DNA from: Leptospira biflexa serovar Patoc strain 'Patoc 1 (Paris)'
GTDB lineage: Bacteria; Spirochaetota; Leptospiria; Leptospirales; Leptospiraceae
NCBI RefSeq assembly: GCF_000017685.1
Contig: NC_010602.1
Span: forward strand, 3,359,001-3,423,000
DNA: 64,000 nucleotides
Reading direction: 5' to 3'
Shown: positions 27,330-36,512 of the stretch, one piece after another
Layout: each line of letters begins with the position of its first letter
How positions within the stretch are numbered: the stretch's first letter is position 1
Notes under the pieces: model-generated
Seen by the model: only the letters and a program-made list of their open reading frames with translations
The model's database searches: none
What the model was told of the DNA's origin: nothing
Made by a program: the position numbers and the translations under genes

Positions 27330-28085
27330 TTATATTATCCGAAATTTTGGTGACGTGTCCATCAGTTCAATCTTTTGACCAGTTTCAGTCATAATGAGAA
27401 GGAATCCTAATTCATCAATTCCCAAAACTCTTCCTCTCACGATTCTTTGGTCCCACTCAGTTTCTATGACCTTGTTTTTTAATAAAGAATGATCTTCGAT
27501 CCAAACCAAATCCTTTAATACTTGGCTCTGGTCGAGGAGAGTGATCACTGCTTGGTTGATTTCGACTACCAGCTGATTGGCAAATCTTTCCAATTCACCT
27601 TCACTTAATTGTTTTTCACATAAAAATGAAGCCTTGTCCGCTAATGGTTCAGGAATCGTTTGCCCAAAAAAATTTAATCCAATTCCAATCACAACGTCAT
27701 AAACGCCGTTACTAAATTCAGACTGAATTAATATCCCTGCCACTTTTTTATCATCTTTGTAAATATCATTCGGCCACTTGATCGTAGTGTCATCTAAACG
27801 TTTTGGGAAAAATGAATAGATTGTTTTGAGAAGGGCTGAAGACACAAATATCGAGACGAGAGGTAAGGAAATTTCTGCTGCAGAAAGCCTGATTTTTCCT
27901 GAAAAAATGAATGGCTCTTCACCTAACGATTGCCATGAGTTTTGTCCCCGACCTTTTCCTTCCGTTTGTTCTTCCGCGATCACCCACGATCCAAATGGAA
28001 TTTCTGGATTTCGGATCCATTCATTGGTAGAGTTTACGGAAGTGATCCTATGCCCTAATTCAGGTTTTAAGAGACGGTATTGCAT
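27330..28085 (-). CDS. birA: Biotin--[acetyl-CoA-carboxylase] ligase (no HTH domain)
   Basis: 251 aa. Attaches biotin to the carboxylase carrier protein via biotinoyl-AMP. Seen: NSTNEWI, AEEQTEGKGRGQNSWQS (adenylate-binding loop), IKWPNDIYKDDKKVAGILIQ (biotin site) and GIGLNF. The N-terminus starts at the catalytic domain without the helix-turn-helix, so it is a type I enzyme that cannot repress biotin genes itself. Upstream gene of a birA-coaX pair. Confidence 0.93.
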   Translation of the reverse strand: MQYRLLKPELGHRITSVNSTNEWIRNPEIPFGSWVIAEEQTEGKGRGQNSWQSLGEEPFIFSGKIRLSAAEISLPLVSIFVSSALLKTIYSFFPKRLDDTTIKWPNDIYKDDKKVAGILIQSEFSNGVYDVVIGIGLNFFGQTIPEPLADKASFLCEKQLSEGELERFANQLVVEINQAVITLLDQSQVLKDLVWIEDHSLLKNKVIETEWDQRIVRGRVLGIDELGFLLIMTETGQKIELMDTSPKFRII

Positions 28086-28146
28086 TTGAGTCTTTTTCCT
28101 AAATGATTCGGATTGACGAAACTAAAAAATAGATTAGATTCAATGT

Positions 28147-28962
28147 ATGAAATTATCAGGAAACACGATTTTAATTACAGGATGTGGAATGGGGATTGGT
28201 GCCTTAACCGCAGAACGATTGGCAAAAGAAGGAAATGATATCATAGGTGTCGATATCAATGTATCCCTTTTAAAAGATATCCAATTGAAAGTGGAATCAC
28301 TCGGCAGAAAATTTTATGGATATGCTTGTGATATGTCCAAAGAAGGACAAATTGAAGCACTGATTCAAAAAATTAAAAAAAAACAACTCAACTTTCGAAT
28401 ACTCATCAATAATGCAGGCATCGCACCCAGCGGTCCTTATGAAGGTAAGGAGTTTTCTGTTTGGGAAAAAGCTCTTCAAATCAATGTCAACGGACCAATG
28501 AAGTTGGTTTATGAATCCTTGCCGATCTTAAGAGCGCAAAAAGAGGCTTGCATTATCAATTTGGCAAGTATTGCCGGAAAATTTGGAACAGAAGGAACTG
28601 TTACTTATTCTGCCACCAAACATGCAATGGTTGGATTTTCTCAAGCCTTAAAGATGGAGTTATATGAGACTCAAATCGGTGTTAGTTGGATTTGTCCTTC
28701 TATGGTAAAAACTAGAATGATTGATGGGGTAAAACCTTCCTTTTTTACGCCTATCATCGAACCTGACCAAGTCGCTAAGGCAATTTGTAAGGCCATTCAA
28801 AAAAATCCTGGTGAGGTGCTTGTTCCATCCTATCTCCGATCCACAATTGTCATCATGCCAGCTCTATTCCCCAAATTTTCCCTATGGCTTGCTGTGAAAA
28901 CAAAAGCTTCAAAAGGTTGGTTACTCGCCAACAAGGGACTTGAGAAAAATATTCCTGTTTAG
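28147..28962 (+). CDS. Short-chain dehydrogenase/reductase
   Basis: 271 aa classical SDR. TGCGMGIGALTAERLAKEG cofactor site, with Asp in VDINVS suggesting NAD(H); NNAGIAPSG; catalytic Ser in NLASIAGK; and YSATKHAMVGFS with the Tyr/Lys pair. A hydrophobic C-terminal segment (IVIMPALFPKFSLWLAV) may bind a membrane. Followed 12 bases later by metF; probably cotranscribed but not obviously related in function. Confidence 0.88.
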   Translation: MKLSGNTILITGCGMGIGALTAERLAKEGNDIIGVDINVSLLKDIQLKVESLGRKFYGYACDMSKEGQIEALIQKIKKKQLNFRILINNAGIAPSGPYEGKEFSVWEKALQINVNGPMKLVYESLPILRAQKEACIINLASIAGKFGTEGTVTYSATKHAMVGFSQALKMELYETQIGVSWICPSMVKTRMIDGVKPSFFTPIIEPDQVAKAICKAIQKNPGEVLVPSYLRSTIVIMPALFPKFSLWLAVKTKASKGWLLANKGLEKNIPV

Positions 28963-28974
28963 AGGATAGGTTTT

Positions 28975-29862
28975 ATGCACATTTCTGAGATCCTTGGTAA
29001 AAAACAGACGACGATCAGCTTCGAATTTTTCCCCCCTAAAAATGAGGAAGCTTCCGAGGATTTGTTTCGAAATATCCAAGAACTTTCCCAAATGAACCCA
29101 GCTTACGTAAGTGTCACTTATGGAGCAGGCGGATCCACTAGACACTTAACACATGACTTGGTTGTCAAATTACAAAACGAAACGGGATTAACAATTGTTA
29201 GTCACCTTACCTGCGTCGGTTCCACAAAGGAAGAGATTGGTGATATTCTAAAACGTTACGACAAAAGTGGGATTCACAATATTATGGCTCTCCGAGGTGA
29301 CCCACCCAAGGGGCAACAAGACTTCCAACAAACAGAGAATGGGTTTGCATATGCCGGCGAGTTGGTAGGTTTTATCAAAAAAGAATTTCCTAAAATGGGA
29401 ATTGGAGTAGCTGGATTTCCAGAAGGACATCCCTCCACACCAAATCGATTGAAAGAAATTGAATACCTAAAATGGAAAGTAGACCAAGGTGCGGATTATA
29501 TTTGTACCCAAATGTTTTTTGATAACAACCAATTTTATGATTTTGTAGAACGTTGTGAAATTGCTGGAATCAAAGTTCCAATCATCGCAGGAATTATGCC
29601 AGTCACTTCCAGAAAGGGAATGGCACGTATGGCTGAACTTTCCTTAGGCACCAATTTCCCTGCAAAATTATTGAAATCTTTATCTCGTGCAGAAGATGAT
29701 GTTTATGCTGAGAATGTGGGCATCCACTGGGCTACAGAACAGGTGCGAGATTTATTGGATCACAAAATCGCAGGCATTCACATGTATACATTAAACAAAT
29801 CGAAAGCCACTCGTAAAATTTACGAATCACTTGGGGTTCGAAATTTCGATCGTATCGTTTGA
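28975..29862 (+). CDS. metF: 5,10-methylenetetrahydrofolate reductase
   Basis: 295 aa, the usual bacterial length. Reduces methylene-THF to methyl-THF for methionine synthesis. Motifs: ISFEFFPPKNEEASE, VTYGAGGSTRHLT (flavin/folate site), ALRGDPPKG, VAGFPEGHP, and QMFFDNNQFYDFVERC. No riboswitch or long leader: the gene starts 12 bases after the SDR stop. The 3' end overlaps the convergent MORN gene by 36 bases. Confidence 0.95.
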   Translation: MHISEILGKKQTTISFEFFPPKNEEASEDLFRNIQELSQMNPAYVSVTYGAGGSTRHLTHDLVVKLQNETGLTIVSHLTCVGSTKEEIGDILKRYDKSGIHNIMALRGDPPKGQQDFQQTENGFAYAGELVGFIKKEFPKMGIGVAGFPEGHPSTPNRLKEIEYLKWKVDQGADYICTQMFFDNNQFYDFVERCEIAGIKVPIIAGIMPVTSRKGMARMAELSLGTNFPAKLLKSLSRAEDDVYAENVGIHWATEQVRDLLDHKIAGIHMYTLNKSKATRKIYESLGVRNFDRIV

Positions 29863-30324
29863 TTCTTGTTTGGGCTTAAATCCGATGAATGAATTTTGGT
29901 GCCAATAACCTTCAAGTACCAAACTTCCCTTAGCATTTGTGATTTTTGCCTTTCCTGACAATTCATTTTGGAACCAAGTCCCTTCCAAAATGAATCCATC
30001 TGCAAAAATGTATTTTCCTAACCCTTGCTTTTTCCCTTTTACGTAATTTCCAATGAATTGATCGCCATTCGCATATCGATACGATCCGGGACCGTCTTTG
30101 TATCCATATTTATATTCACCTTCGAAGGTATCGCCATTCAGATGTTGGTATTTTCCAAAACCATGTTTGATATCTTCTAAAAAATCGCCTTCAAAAATGT
30201 CTCCATTTTCAAATGGAACAGTATGTTTCCCATTCCGGCAATTTTCCCCTTCACAGATTTTTTGGTTCGACTTACAAAATACAAAAATACAAAAAAATAA
30301 AACTATGAAGTATTTAGAACGCAT
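29827..30324 (-). CDS. MORN-repeat lipoprotein
   Basis: 165 aa from the ATG at 30324 (30354 also possible). The signal peptide ends in a loose spirochaete lipobox (IFVFC). The mature part has four to five MORN repeats: FENGDIFEGDFLEDIKHGFG, LNGDTFEGEYKYGYKDGPG, YANGDQFIGNYVKGKKQGLG, ADGFILEGTW. MORN repeats form an extended beta-hairpin sheet. Likely envelope-anchored; function unknown. Confidence 0.82.
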   Translation of the reverse strand: MRSKYFIVLFFCIFVFCKSNQKICEGENCRNGKHTVPFENGDIFEGDFLEDIKHGFGKYQHLNGDTFEGEYKYGYKDGPGSYRYANGDQFIGNYVKGKKQGLGKYIFADGFILEGTWFQNELSGKAKITNAKGSLVLEGYWHQNSFIGFKPKQESNDTIEISNPK

Positions 30325-30404
30325 GGATGACTTAAGAGATTTTTTTTCGTCCATTCTGTGTGTACGTACTCATATAAAACCAGTTTGGAATTAAAGCAAT
30401 CGAT

Positions 30405-30770
30405 ATGTCACAAAAAAAAGCACTTATAGTAGATGATAGTACTGTCACCCGTTTGATGATCCGAAAGATCATATCCGAAGAATACCCGAATTGGGAGATT
30501 TTGGAAGCAGAATCGGCGGATAAAGCAAAATCGATCTTACCTGATCATCCTGACATTGATTTATTTAGTTTGGATCAAAATATGCCGGGGACACTTTCCG
30601 GTCTTGATTTAGTTGAGAATCTTAAGTCAAATTATCCCAAATCCAAAATCGTACTCATTACCGCCAACATCCAAGATGCTATCAAAAACAAAGCAAAGGA
30701 TCTTGGGATTCTGTTTATTGAAAAACCGATCACCCGGGACAAACTCATTCCCCTTTTGGAAACTATATGA
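30405..30770 (+). CDS. CheY-like response regulator
   Basis: 121 aa, receiver domain only. Acidic pocket Asp10/Asp11 in LIVDDS, phospho-acceptor Asp57 in FSLDQNMPG, Thr86 in VLITAN, and Lys107 in IEKP are all present, so it should be phosphorylated. It overlaps the CheC-type gene by 4 bases and lies in an operon with a hybrid kinase, likely its kinase. Confidence 0.93.
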   Translation: MSQKKALIVDDSTVTRLMIRKIISEEYPNWEILEAESADKAKSILPDHPDIDLFSLDQNMPGTLSGLDLVENLKSNYPKSKIVLITANIQDAIKNKAKDLGILFIEKPITRDKLIPLLETI

Positions 30771-31369
30771 ATCACCTGACGGAACTGGAACAAGATTCAT
30801 TGTGTGAACTTTTTAACATTAGTTTGGGTGGTGCAGCCAAATTGATGAGTGAAATGATTTCAGATGAAATTTTGTTAACAGTCCCAAGTTTAAAACTCAT
30901 CACCAAGGCGGAAGCTAGAAATTTTGAAAATTTAGCTTATCAAGATGTTTGCACTGTTGAACAAAAATTTATAGGTGATATTGGAAATGGATCTGCTTTC
31001 CTATTATTTCATAAAAGTGCAAGTTTAGAAATTGTGAAGATGATGATGAAAGACTATGTGGCGCTCAATGAGGTATCGCAGTTTGAAAAAGATGCCTTAA
31101 GCGAAATAGGAAACATTATCTTAAATGCAATTTTATCGAATTTGGCAAAATTGTCCCATTACAAAATTGAAACCCATGTTCCTGAATTTTTTTCGGGTAA
31201 ATACGAGGAAATTCTGTTGAATCGAAATCCAAACGAGGACAATTCAATTCTTTTAGTATTTATTGATTATCAATTAAAAGGCAAAGAAATCAAAGGTTAC
31301 ATATTTTTTATTTTAAATTTCGACAGTATCAAAAATCTTTCTCGAGTGCTCATCGATAAGTTAAAGTAG
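30767..31369 (+). CDS. CheC-type response-regulator phosphatase
   Basis: 200 aa. Two copies of the CheC/CheX phosphatase signature D-x3-E-x2-N-x22-P are exact: Asp10, Glu14, Asn17, Pro40, and Asp109, Glu113, Asn116, Pro139. Proteins of this kind dephosphorylate CheY-like regulators. The partner is almost surely the receiver protein encoded immediately upstream (4-base overlap), and the kinase gene starts in its stop codon. Confidence 0.9.
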   Translation: MNHLTELEQDSLCELFNISLGGAAKLMSEMISDEILLTVPSLKLITKAEARNFENLAYQDVCTVEQKFIGDIGNGSAFLLFHKSASLEIVKMMMKDYVALNEVSQFEKDALSEIGNIILNAILSNLAKLSHYKIETHVPEFFSGKYEEILLNRNPNEDNSILLVFIDYQLKGKEIKGYIFFILNFDSIKNLSRVLIDKLK

Positions 31370-32979
31370 TGAGTTTCTTGAATGAAAAACACCTATTAAC
31401 GATTGTTCAAAAATCTGGAATTGGTATCCTGATTTTAAACGAAAACTTTAAAATCATATTAACAAATCATTGGTTCCTTAAACGCTCTTTCTTAGATGAA
31501 CAACACTTAGACAACAAATTAATATTCGATGTTTTTCCTGAACTAGTTGGGACACGTACTTTAAAATCAATTGAACAATGCCTTGAATTTTCTCAGTATT
31601 CAATCCTGACACATACTTTAAATCCCTTCCCATTTCCTTTATTTGATAATGAACAAAAAATAGAAAAAAAAGAAAGGATTTATCAATACCTGCATGTCAT
31701 TCCCATTTCAATCGATGATGAACAAAATCGATTTTGTATGATTCAAATTACAGACGTTTCACAACAAGTGACCCGAGAAAAATTATTAAGAGAACAAATG
31801 GTAGTGGCAAAAGAAAGGGAAGTAGAAGCAAAAAAAGCATCCCAAGCAAAAACAGATTTTTTAGCTTCCATGAGTCATGAAATCAGAACTCCTCTCAATG
31901 CAATTTTAGGAATGGCTGATACCTTAACGGAAACAAATCTAACAAATGAACAAATGGAGTATCTAACAGTACTTCGAAACTCCGGTAAGGCATTGTATAA
32001 CATTATCAATGACATTCTAGACTTATCTCGAATTGAATCTGGAAAATTGGAAATTGAACACATTGAATTTTCAATCCGCGATTTACTCAAAGAAACAATT
32101 TCTTTATTTTTAATGAAAGCAAAGTCAAAGGGAATCCAAATTTCTTATTCCGTGAGTGACGATATCGCAGAACAAATCAAAGGAGATTCCACTCGAATCC
32201 AACAAATCTTAATTAACTTGATTGGAAATGCGATGAAATTTACAGAAATAGGAAAGATTTATGTAGATGCATCATTAAGTCAGGATCAAAAAAGTTTATG
32301 TTTGATTGTTGAAGATACTGGAATTGGAATTCCAAATGAAAAATTAAATTCTATTTTTGAAAGTTTTACTCAAGTGGATAGCTCCACAACTCGAAGGTAT
32401 GGTGGAACTGGACTTGGACTTACAATCACAAAAAAGTTAATACTAATGATGAATGGCGAAATATCGGTTCAAAGCCAACTAGGCAAAGGATCCAAGTTCG
32501 TCCTAAATATACCCTACGAAGGTTTGGTTCATAGGGATTCAAACATCCATCAACATTGGTTGGATTTGGAATTACCAGATGCAGAAAATTTTCCAAAATG
32601 TAGAATCTTATTAGCAGAGGATTCAGAAGAAAATGTTTTCATCATCAAAACATTTTTACGAAAATATCCAATCGAACTTGTGATTGCAAAAAACGGAAAG
32701 ATTGCATTACAAATGTTTCAATCCGAAAAATTTGATATCGTTTTAATGGATATGCAAATGCCTGAAATGGATGGATTAGAAGCGACAAAACAAATACGAC
32801 TGTATGAACATAATCAAAACATTGATCCATTGTTTGCAATTCCCATCATCGCAATTTCTGCAAACGTACAAAAAGAAGATATCAGCAAAAGTTTTATGGC
32901 AGGAATCACATCATACATTTCCAAACCAGTGCGTAAGATTGAAATTCTGAAATTGATTTATTTCTATTTGGCTCTTTAA
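31369..32979 (+). CDS. Hybrid sensor histidine kinase (PAS-HisKA-HATPase-REC)
   Basis: 536 aa, GTG start overlapping the CheC-type stop by one base. Residues ~5-130 look like a PAS sensor (ILNENFKIILTN). HisKA has the phospho-acceptor His170 in ASMSHEIRTPLNAILG. The ATPase domain has NLIGNAMKFTEIG, EDTGIGIP and GGTGLGLTITKKL. The C-terminal receiver has Asp461 in VLMDMQMPEMDG and the Lys in SKPVRK. No membrane segment, so a cytoplasmic sensor. With the receiver and the CheC-type protein it forms a complete phosphorylation/dephosphorylation module. Confidence 0.93.
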   Translation: MSFLNEKHLLTIVQKSGIGILILNENFKIILTNHWFLKRSFLDEQHLDNKLIFDVFPELVGTRTLKSIEQCLEFSQYSILTHTLNPFPFPLFDNEQKIEKKERIYQYLHVIPISIDDEQNRFCMIQITDVSQQVTREKLLREQMVVAKEREVEAKKASQAKTDFLASMSHEIRTPLNAILGMADTLTETNLTNEQMEYLTVLRNSGKALYNIINDILDLSRIESGKLEIEHIEFSIRDLLKETISLFLMKAKSKGIQISYSVSDDIAEQIKGDSTRIQQILINLIGNAMKFTEIGKIYVDASLSQDQKSLCLIVEDTGIGIPNEKLNSIFESFTQVDSSTTRRYGGTGLGLTITKKLILMMNGEISVQSQLGKGSKFVLNIPYEGLVHRDSNIHQHWLDLELPDAENFPKCRILLAEDSEENVFIIKTFLRKYPIELVIAKNGKIALQMFQSEKFDIVLMDMQMPEMDGLEATKQIRLYEHNQNIDPLFAIPIIAISANVQKEDISKSFMAGITSYISKPVRKIEILKLIYFYLAL

Positions 32980-33006
32980 CTGATAAAATTACCTTTTTGA
33001 TCAGTT
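32978..33006. terminator. Bidirectional terminator-like hairpin
   Basis: AACTGATAAAA (32978-32988) pairs with TTTTGATCAGTT (32995-33006) with a single bulge. It lies exactly between the convergent stop codons of the hybrid kinase and the propeptide-like gene, and T-rich DNA follows on the plus strand. Confidence 0.55.
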
Positions 33007-33608
33007 TATTTTAATACTTTTTCTACTGCTGTTTCTGGATATGCTTCCAAGACAATTCCTTCATTGAGTAACTCATTTGCTTTTTCCACAGAATAAAATC
33101 CAGGTTCTGTTTGGAAACTCACTAATCGCGGAGTCAATTGCCTTAAAATCTCGATCTTATACTTTTGGGCAAGTTTTGAAAGTGATTCCATGGATTGGTC
33201 TTTCTTAAAAGAAACAATGATGGCACCTGGTAACACAATATTCGGACCAGACCCAACTCCCGTATTGTAGACTTCCGTAACTTTTGTCGTAACATTTGAT
33301 TTTGATTGTTTCAGATGAAATGGTTTGCCTGCTTGACGAATATTCCAACCAAACTTTACTTTTTGATTCCCCAAACTTTTGTTTAGCGAAGAATTCACCT
33401 GCTGTGGATCAAGATACTCTGCTTCTATGTTTGGATTTCGATAAAAGGTTTTTTGGATACCACCTTCGGTAAAGGAGATTTGGTTAGGTGGTTCTTTTGC
33501 CTCCATAGGATGGAAACATAGAATTATAACTGCTAATATAAGAATGTGAAAAATCTGAATGAAACAATTTCGAATCTCTTGTGTCTGCAAAAAAGTTGGT
33601 CTCTTCAT
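33006..33608 (-). CDS. Exported stand-alone subtilase-propeptide-like protein
   Basis: 200 aa. The ATG at 33608 is chosen because GGAAGG lies 6 bases before it, four bases after the subtilase stop. An N-terminal hydrophobic segment (FHILILAVIILCF) should direct export. Residues ~125-200 resemble the N-terminal prodomain of fervidolysin-type subtilases: LPGAIIVSFKKDQSME, then LAQKYKIEILRQLTPRLVSF, then GIVLEAYPE, that is an IVxFK strand, a helix, an L..L..R..V strand and a final 'V.yaeP' segment. It could fold or inhibit the upstream protease in trans. Confidence 0.68.
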   Translation of the reverse strand: MKRPTFLQTQEIRNCFIQIFHILILAVIILCFHPMEAKEPPNQISFTEGGIQKTFYRNPNIEAEYLDPQQVNSSLNKSLGNQKVKFGWNIRQAGKPFHLKQSKSNVTTKVTEVYNTGVGSGPNIVLPGAIIVSFKKDQSMESLSKLAQKYKIEILRQLTPRLVSFQTEPGFYSVEKANELLNEGIVLEAYPETAVEKVLK

Positions 33609-33612
33609 TTTA

Positions 33613-35304
33613 TTACCTTCCATAAATTCGTAGTCGAATGGATTGGATGGATCCGGTATCACCAACGCCCCCATCGTAAACTCGAATGTTCCAACTTCCG
33701 TTTGGATTTTCCCCGAGTAATCGTGTCAATCCAAATCGATATGTAGAAGAACCAGTCATCGTTGCAATGGAAGTATTCCCTGATGTACAACCGGAATTAT
33801 TTAAAGGATTACGACAGGCATGAAGTTCCGTTAATACACTTACGGTTCCGCTTGGTGAAGTTACTGTGATCCTTAATTCCGGAAAATAAGTATGATTCGA
33901 AGTGAATTCAACATCCACAAACTCAACATAAGTAATGGAAGATGTGACAGGATAGGATACATTGGCACCTGTTACTAGATCATTGTCAGGTATGGAAGTG
34001 CCTGGCGAAACAGTATTCATCGCTTCTGTTTTGAAACTGGCTGAAATCGGAGTCCAAGTATTGGCTCGAACAAAAAGTTGTTCTGCGTCAATTGCTCCGA
34101 AACCATATTTATGATTGATCTTTAGGCCAGCAGCGTTTGTTGTCCAATCTGAATCAAAAGCATCATTTTGTCTGGCAGAATAAGCAATTAACTCTCGTAC
34201 GTCTCTCCAAGTGAATTCCGGATACTTACTTAAGAGTAAGGCGGCAACACCAGCAGCAAGTGGAGTCGCGGAGGATGTGCCATTAAATCTACGTGTATAA
34301 TTAGAAAAAACATAATCTCCACCGGTTCCACCTGCATTGAAGCCAAATCCGCCCGAGGCATCCGTTGTGGATATGGCTGTGGTATAAGCCGAGGCATTGT
34401 TTCCTTGTGTATGGGCTACGACCCAGAGGTTGGCACCAGACTCGGAATACGAAGCCTTCATTCCATTTTGTCCTATCCCACCAATGGCCATGACACCATA
34501 ATAATTCGCTTGCCCATCAAAATTGGCATTGTCAACTAATGTAGGTGATGCGACTGTTCCACCATTGGCTCCATTGCCTGCTGCCCAAAAATATACAGTT
34601 CCTTTTCCACCTCTGCCTAAACTGACCCCTTCGTTGATCCCTTGTTGCCAAAGACTACTGGACGGCCATAACCAACCGTATAAATCCGGAGATCCCCAAC
34701 TATTATTGGAAATAAATACTCTTCCAGACTCATTGACCATTGCTCTATATTCATCCGAAGTAAAGATTGTCGATTTTTCTAAGATATTCACTCCAACAAG
34801 TTTGGAACAAGGTGCAGCTCCTCTAACACCCATTCCATTTCCACCAGTAGCACCTATGACACCGCCAACGGCAGATCCATGGAAACTGTTGGTATATGAA
34901 TGGGAGGGATTGAATGTGTTATTGAATAAATTGAGACCACGTGTGGAAATTGAAATATTTGCAGCTAAATCTTCGTGACGTATGTCTAGACCATCGTCCA
35001 CCACACTCACAATGACTTGATTTCCCGAATAACCTTGGTCCCAGACAGGTTTGACTCGTGCGTCTTCCCCGGTGGTACCGCCTAATTGGCCGTAGTTTTG
35101 TAGATGCCATTGGTCATCATAAAGTGAATCAGTTCCAGAAGAAGAAAACGTGCAATCCAATTCTCTAGCAGTGGCAAATGAATTTAAAAGCAAAAGTAAG
35201 AGTAAATTGTCGCTGAATGGATCACTTTTTTTGATAGGATTACAATTCCCCAAACCCAAGCTAGTGATGATGATTGTGATCAACCCTAATTGCAGAAATT
35301 TCAT
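33613..35304 (-). CDS. S8 subtilisin/kexin-like serine protease lipoprotein with P domain
   Basis: 563 aa. Signal peptide with lipobox LGLGNC (Cys21). The kexin-like core starts at about residue 63 (DDQWHLQNYGQ). Triad: Asp103 in SVVDDGLD, His142 in FHGSAVGG, Ser344 in NGTSSATPLAAG; oxyanion Asn in ISNNSWGSP. The C-terminal ~150 residues are a P/Homo B domain (ELRITVTSPSGT to the end). There is no prodomain between the lipid anchor and the catalytic core, but a propeptide-like gene follows directly. Surface or periplasmic protease; substrates unknown. Confidence 0.92.
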   Translation of the reverse strand: MKFLQLGLITIIITSLGLGNCNPIKKSDPFSDNLLLLLLLNSFATARELDCTFSSSGTDSLYDDQWHLQNYGQLGGTTGEDARVKPVWDQGYSGNQVIVSVVDDGLDIRHEDLAANISISTRGLNLFNNTFNPSHSYTNSFHGSAVGGVIGATGGNGMGVRGAAPCSKLVGVNILEKSTIFTSDEYRAMVNESGRVFISNNSWGSPDLYGWLWPSSSLWQQGINEGVSLGRGGKGTVYFWAAGNGANGGTVASPTLVDNANFDGQANYYGVMAIGGIGQNGMKASYSESGANLWVVAHTQGNNASAYTTAISTTDASGGFGFNAGGTGGDYVFSNYTRRFNGTSSATPLAAGVAALLLSKYPEFTWRDVRELIAYSARQNDAFDSDWTTNAAGLKINHKYGFGAIDAEQLFVRANTWTPISASFKTEAMNTVSPGTSIPDNDLVTGANVSYPVTSSITYVEFVDVEFTSNHTYFPELRITVTSPSGTVSVLTELHACRNPLNNSGCTSGNTSIATMTGSSTYRFGLTRLLGENPNGSWNIRVYDGGVGDTGSIQSIRLRIYGR

Positions 35305-35383
35305 GAGGTCTTCATCCTACTAAAAGGAATAACAATCAAATCAGTTGATTCAATCGAATTCCTTTGGTAAATTTTGTTTTTTT

Positions 35384-36445
35384 TTAAGCCTTGGCTTCTG
35401 CTAATCGTTTGGACCGATCTTCTTGGATCAAGGCATCAATTAATTCATCCAAATCCCCTTCCATGATGGCTGGTAGATTATGACTCGTGAATCCGATCCT
35501 GTGGTCCGTGCATCGGCCTTGAGGGAAGTTATACGTTCGAATGCGTTCTGATCTGTCTCCCGAACCAACCTGCGCTTTTTTCAAAGCATCAGCGCTGAGT
35601 TTAGCAGTCTCAGCTGCTTGGTCAGCGATCCTTGCTCTGAGTACTCTCATTGCTTTATCGCGGTTCTTGATTTGGGAACGTTCTTCTTGGGAGGCGACTA
35701 CAATCCCAGTTGGAATGTGTGTGATACGAACCGCCGAGTCAGTTGTGTTGACGTGCTGACCTCCAGCACCTGACGAGCGATAAACGTCAATTCGAAGGTC
35801 ACTTTCTTTGATCTCAACTTCTTTTTCTTCGGCTTCTGGTAGGATGGCTACTGTTACAGCAGAAGTGTGAATCCTTCCGCCTGATTCAGTTTCAGGTATC
35901 CTTTGTACACGGTGTGTCCCAGATTCAAATTTAAACAAATCATAGGCTTTATCATCATCAAGCGAGAATACGATTTCTTTATATCCGCCAATACCTGTTT
36001 GGCTCATATCAATGATCTCAACGCGCAGTCCCTTTTTATCGGCATACTTGTTGTACATTCGAAATAAATCGGCACAAAATAATCCCGATTCTTCCCCACC
36101 GGTTCCAGCACGAATCTCGACTAGAATACTTTTCCCTGAATTGGGATCAGGTGGTAATAACATAATTTCGAGTTCTTTTGCCAGTTCTTCTAATTTTTTT
36201 TCTCCTTCTTCGATTTCTGATTTTAACATGGAATGCATGTCTGGATCATTTTCTGATTCTAATAAGGATTTTGCATCTTGGCAATCTTTAGTAATTTTTA
36301 AATATTCATCTGCTTTTGTATATACGGGAGTTAGGCGAGATCTCTCTTTCGATAGATTCTTTAATGTATCCGATGCGGTGGCCTTTGCGAGCTCATCCTC
36401 GATACGCAGGTATTTTTCTTGAATTTTTTTCAATCTATCTATCAT
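35384..36445 (-). CDS. prfA: Peptide chain release factor 1
   Basis: 353 aa, normal length. Recognises UAA and UAG stop codons and triggers peptide release. Catalytic GGQ in [20 protein letters not shown]; the codon-recognition loop lies at [17 protein letters not shown]; and the [19 protein letters not shown] block is conserved. Usually prmC follows prfA, but here a subtilase operon lies downstream, so the usual pairing is absent. Confidence 0.97.
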   Translation of the reverse strand: MIDRLKKIQEKYLRIEDELAKATASDTLKNLSKERSRLTPVYTKADEYLKITKDCQDAKSLLESENDPDMHSMLKSEIEEGEKKLEELAKELEIMLLPPDPNSGKSILVEIRAGTGGEESGLFCADLFRMYNKYADKKGLRVEIIDMSQTGIGGYKEIVFSLDDDKAYDLFKFESGTHRVQRIPETESGGRIHTSAVTVAILPEAEEKEVEIKESDLRIDVYRSSGAGGQHVNTTDSAVRITHIPTGIVVASQEERSQIKNRDKAMRVLRARIADQAAETAKLSADALKKAQVGSGDRSERIRTYNFPQGRCTDHRIGFTSHNLPAIMEGDLDELIDALIQEDRSKRLAEAKA

Positions 36446-36512
36446 GTCTATGGAAAGGATACAGAATGCCTGTTTTTGATAAACTAAAATCTAACGGAGA
36501 TTTAAGAAACCC

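Noticed and set aside
28963..28974. Possible SAM or cobalamin riboswitch before metF
   Set aside because: Only 12 bases lie between the SDR stop and metF start, so there is no room for a leader element.
34523..34978. 151-aa plus-strand frame opposite the subtilase
   Set aside because: Antisense shadow across the catalytic His and oxyanion region of a clear S8 protease; no domain or ribosome site.
36012..36422. 136-aa plus-strand frame opposite prfA
   Set aside because: Antisense shadow of a highly conserved release-factor gene; composition is Ser-rich as expected for antisense of charged helices.
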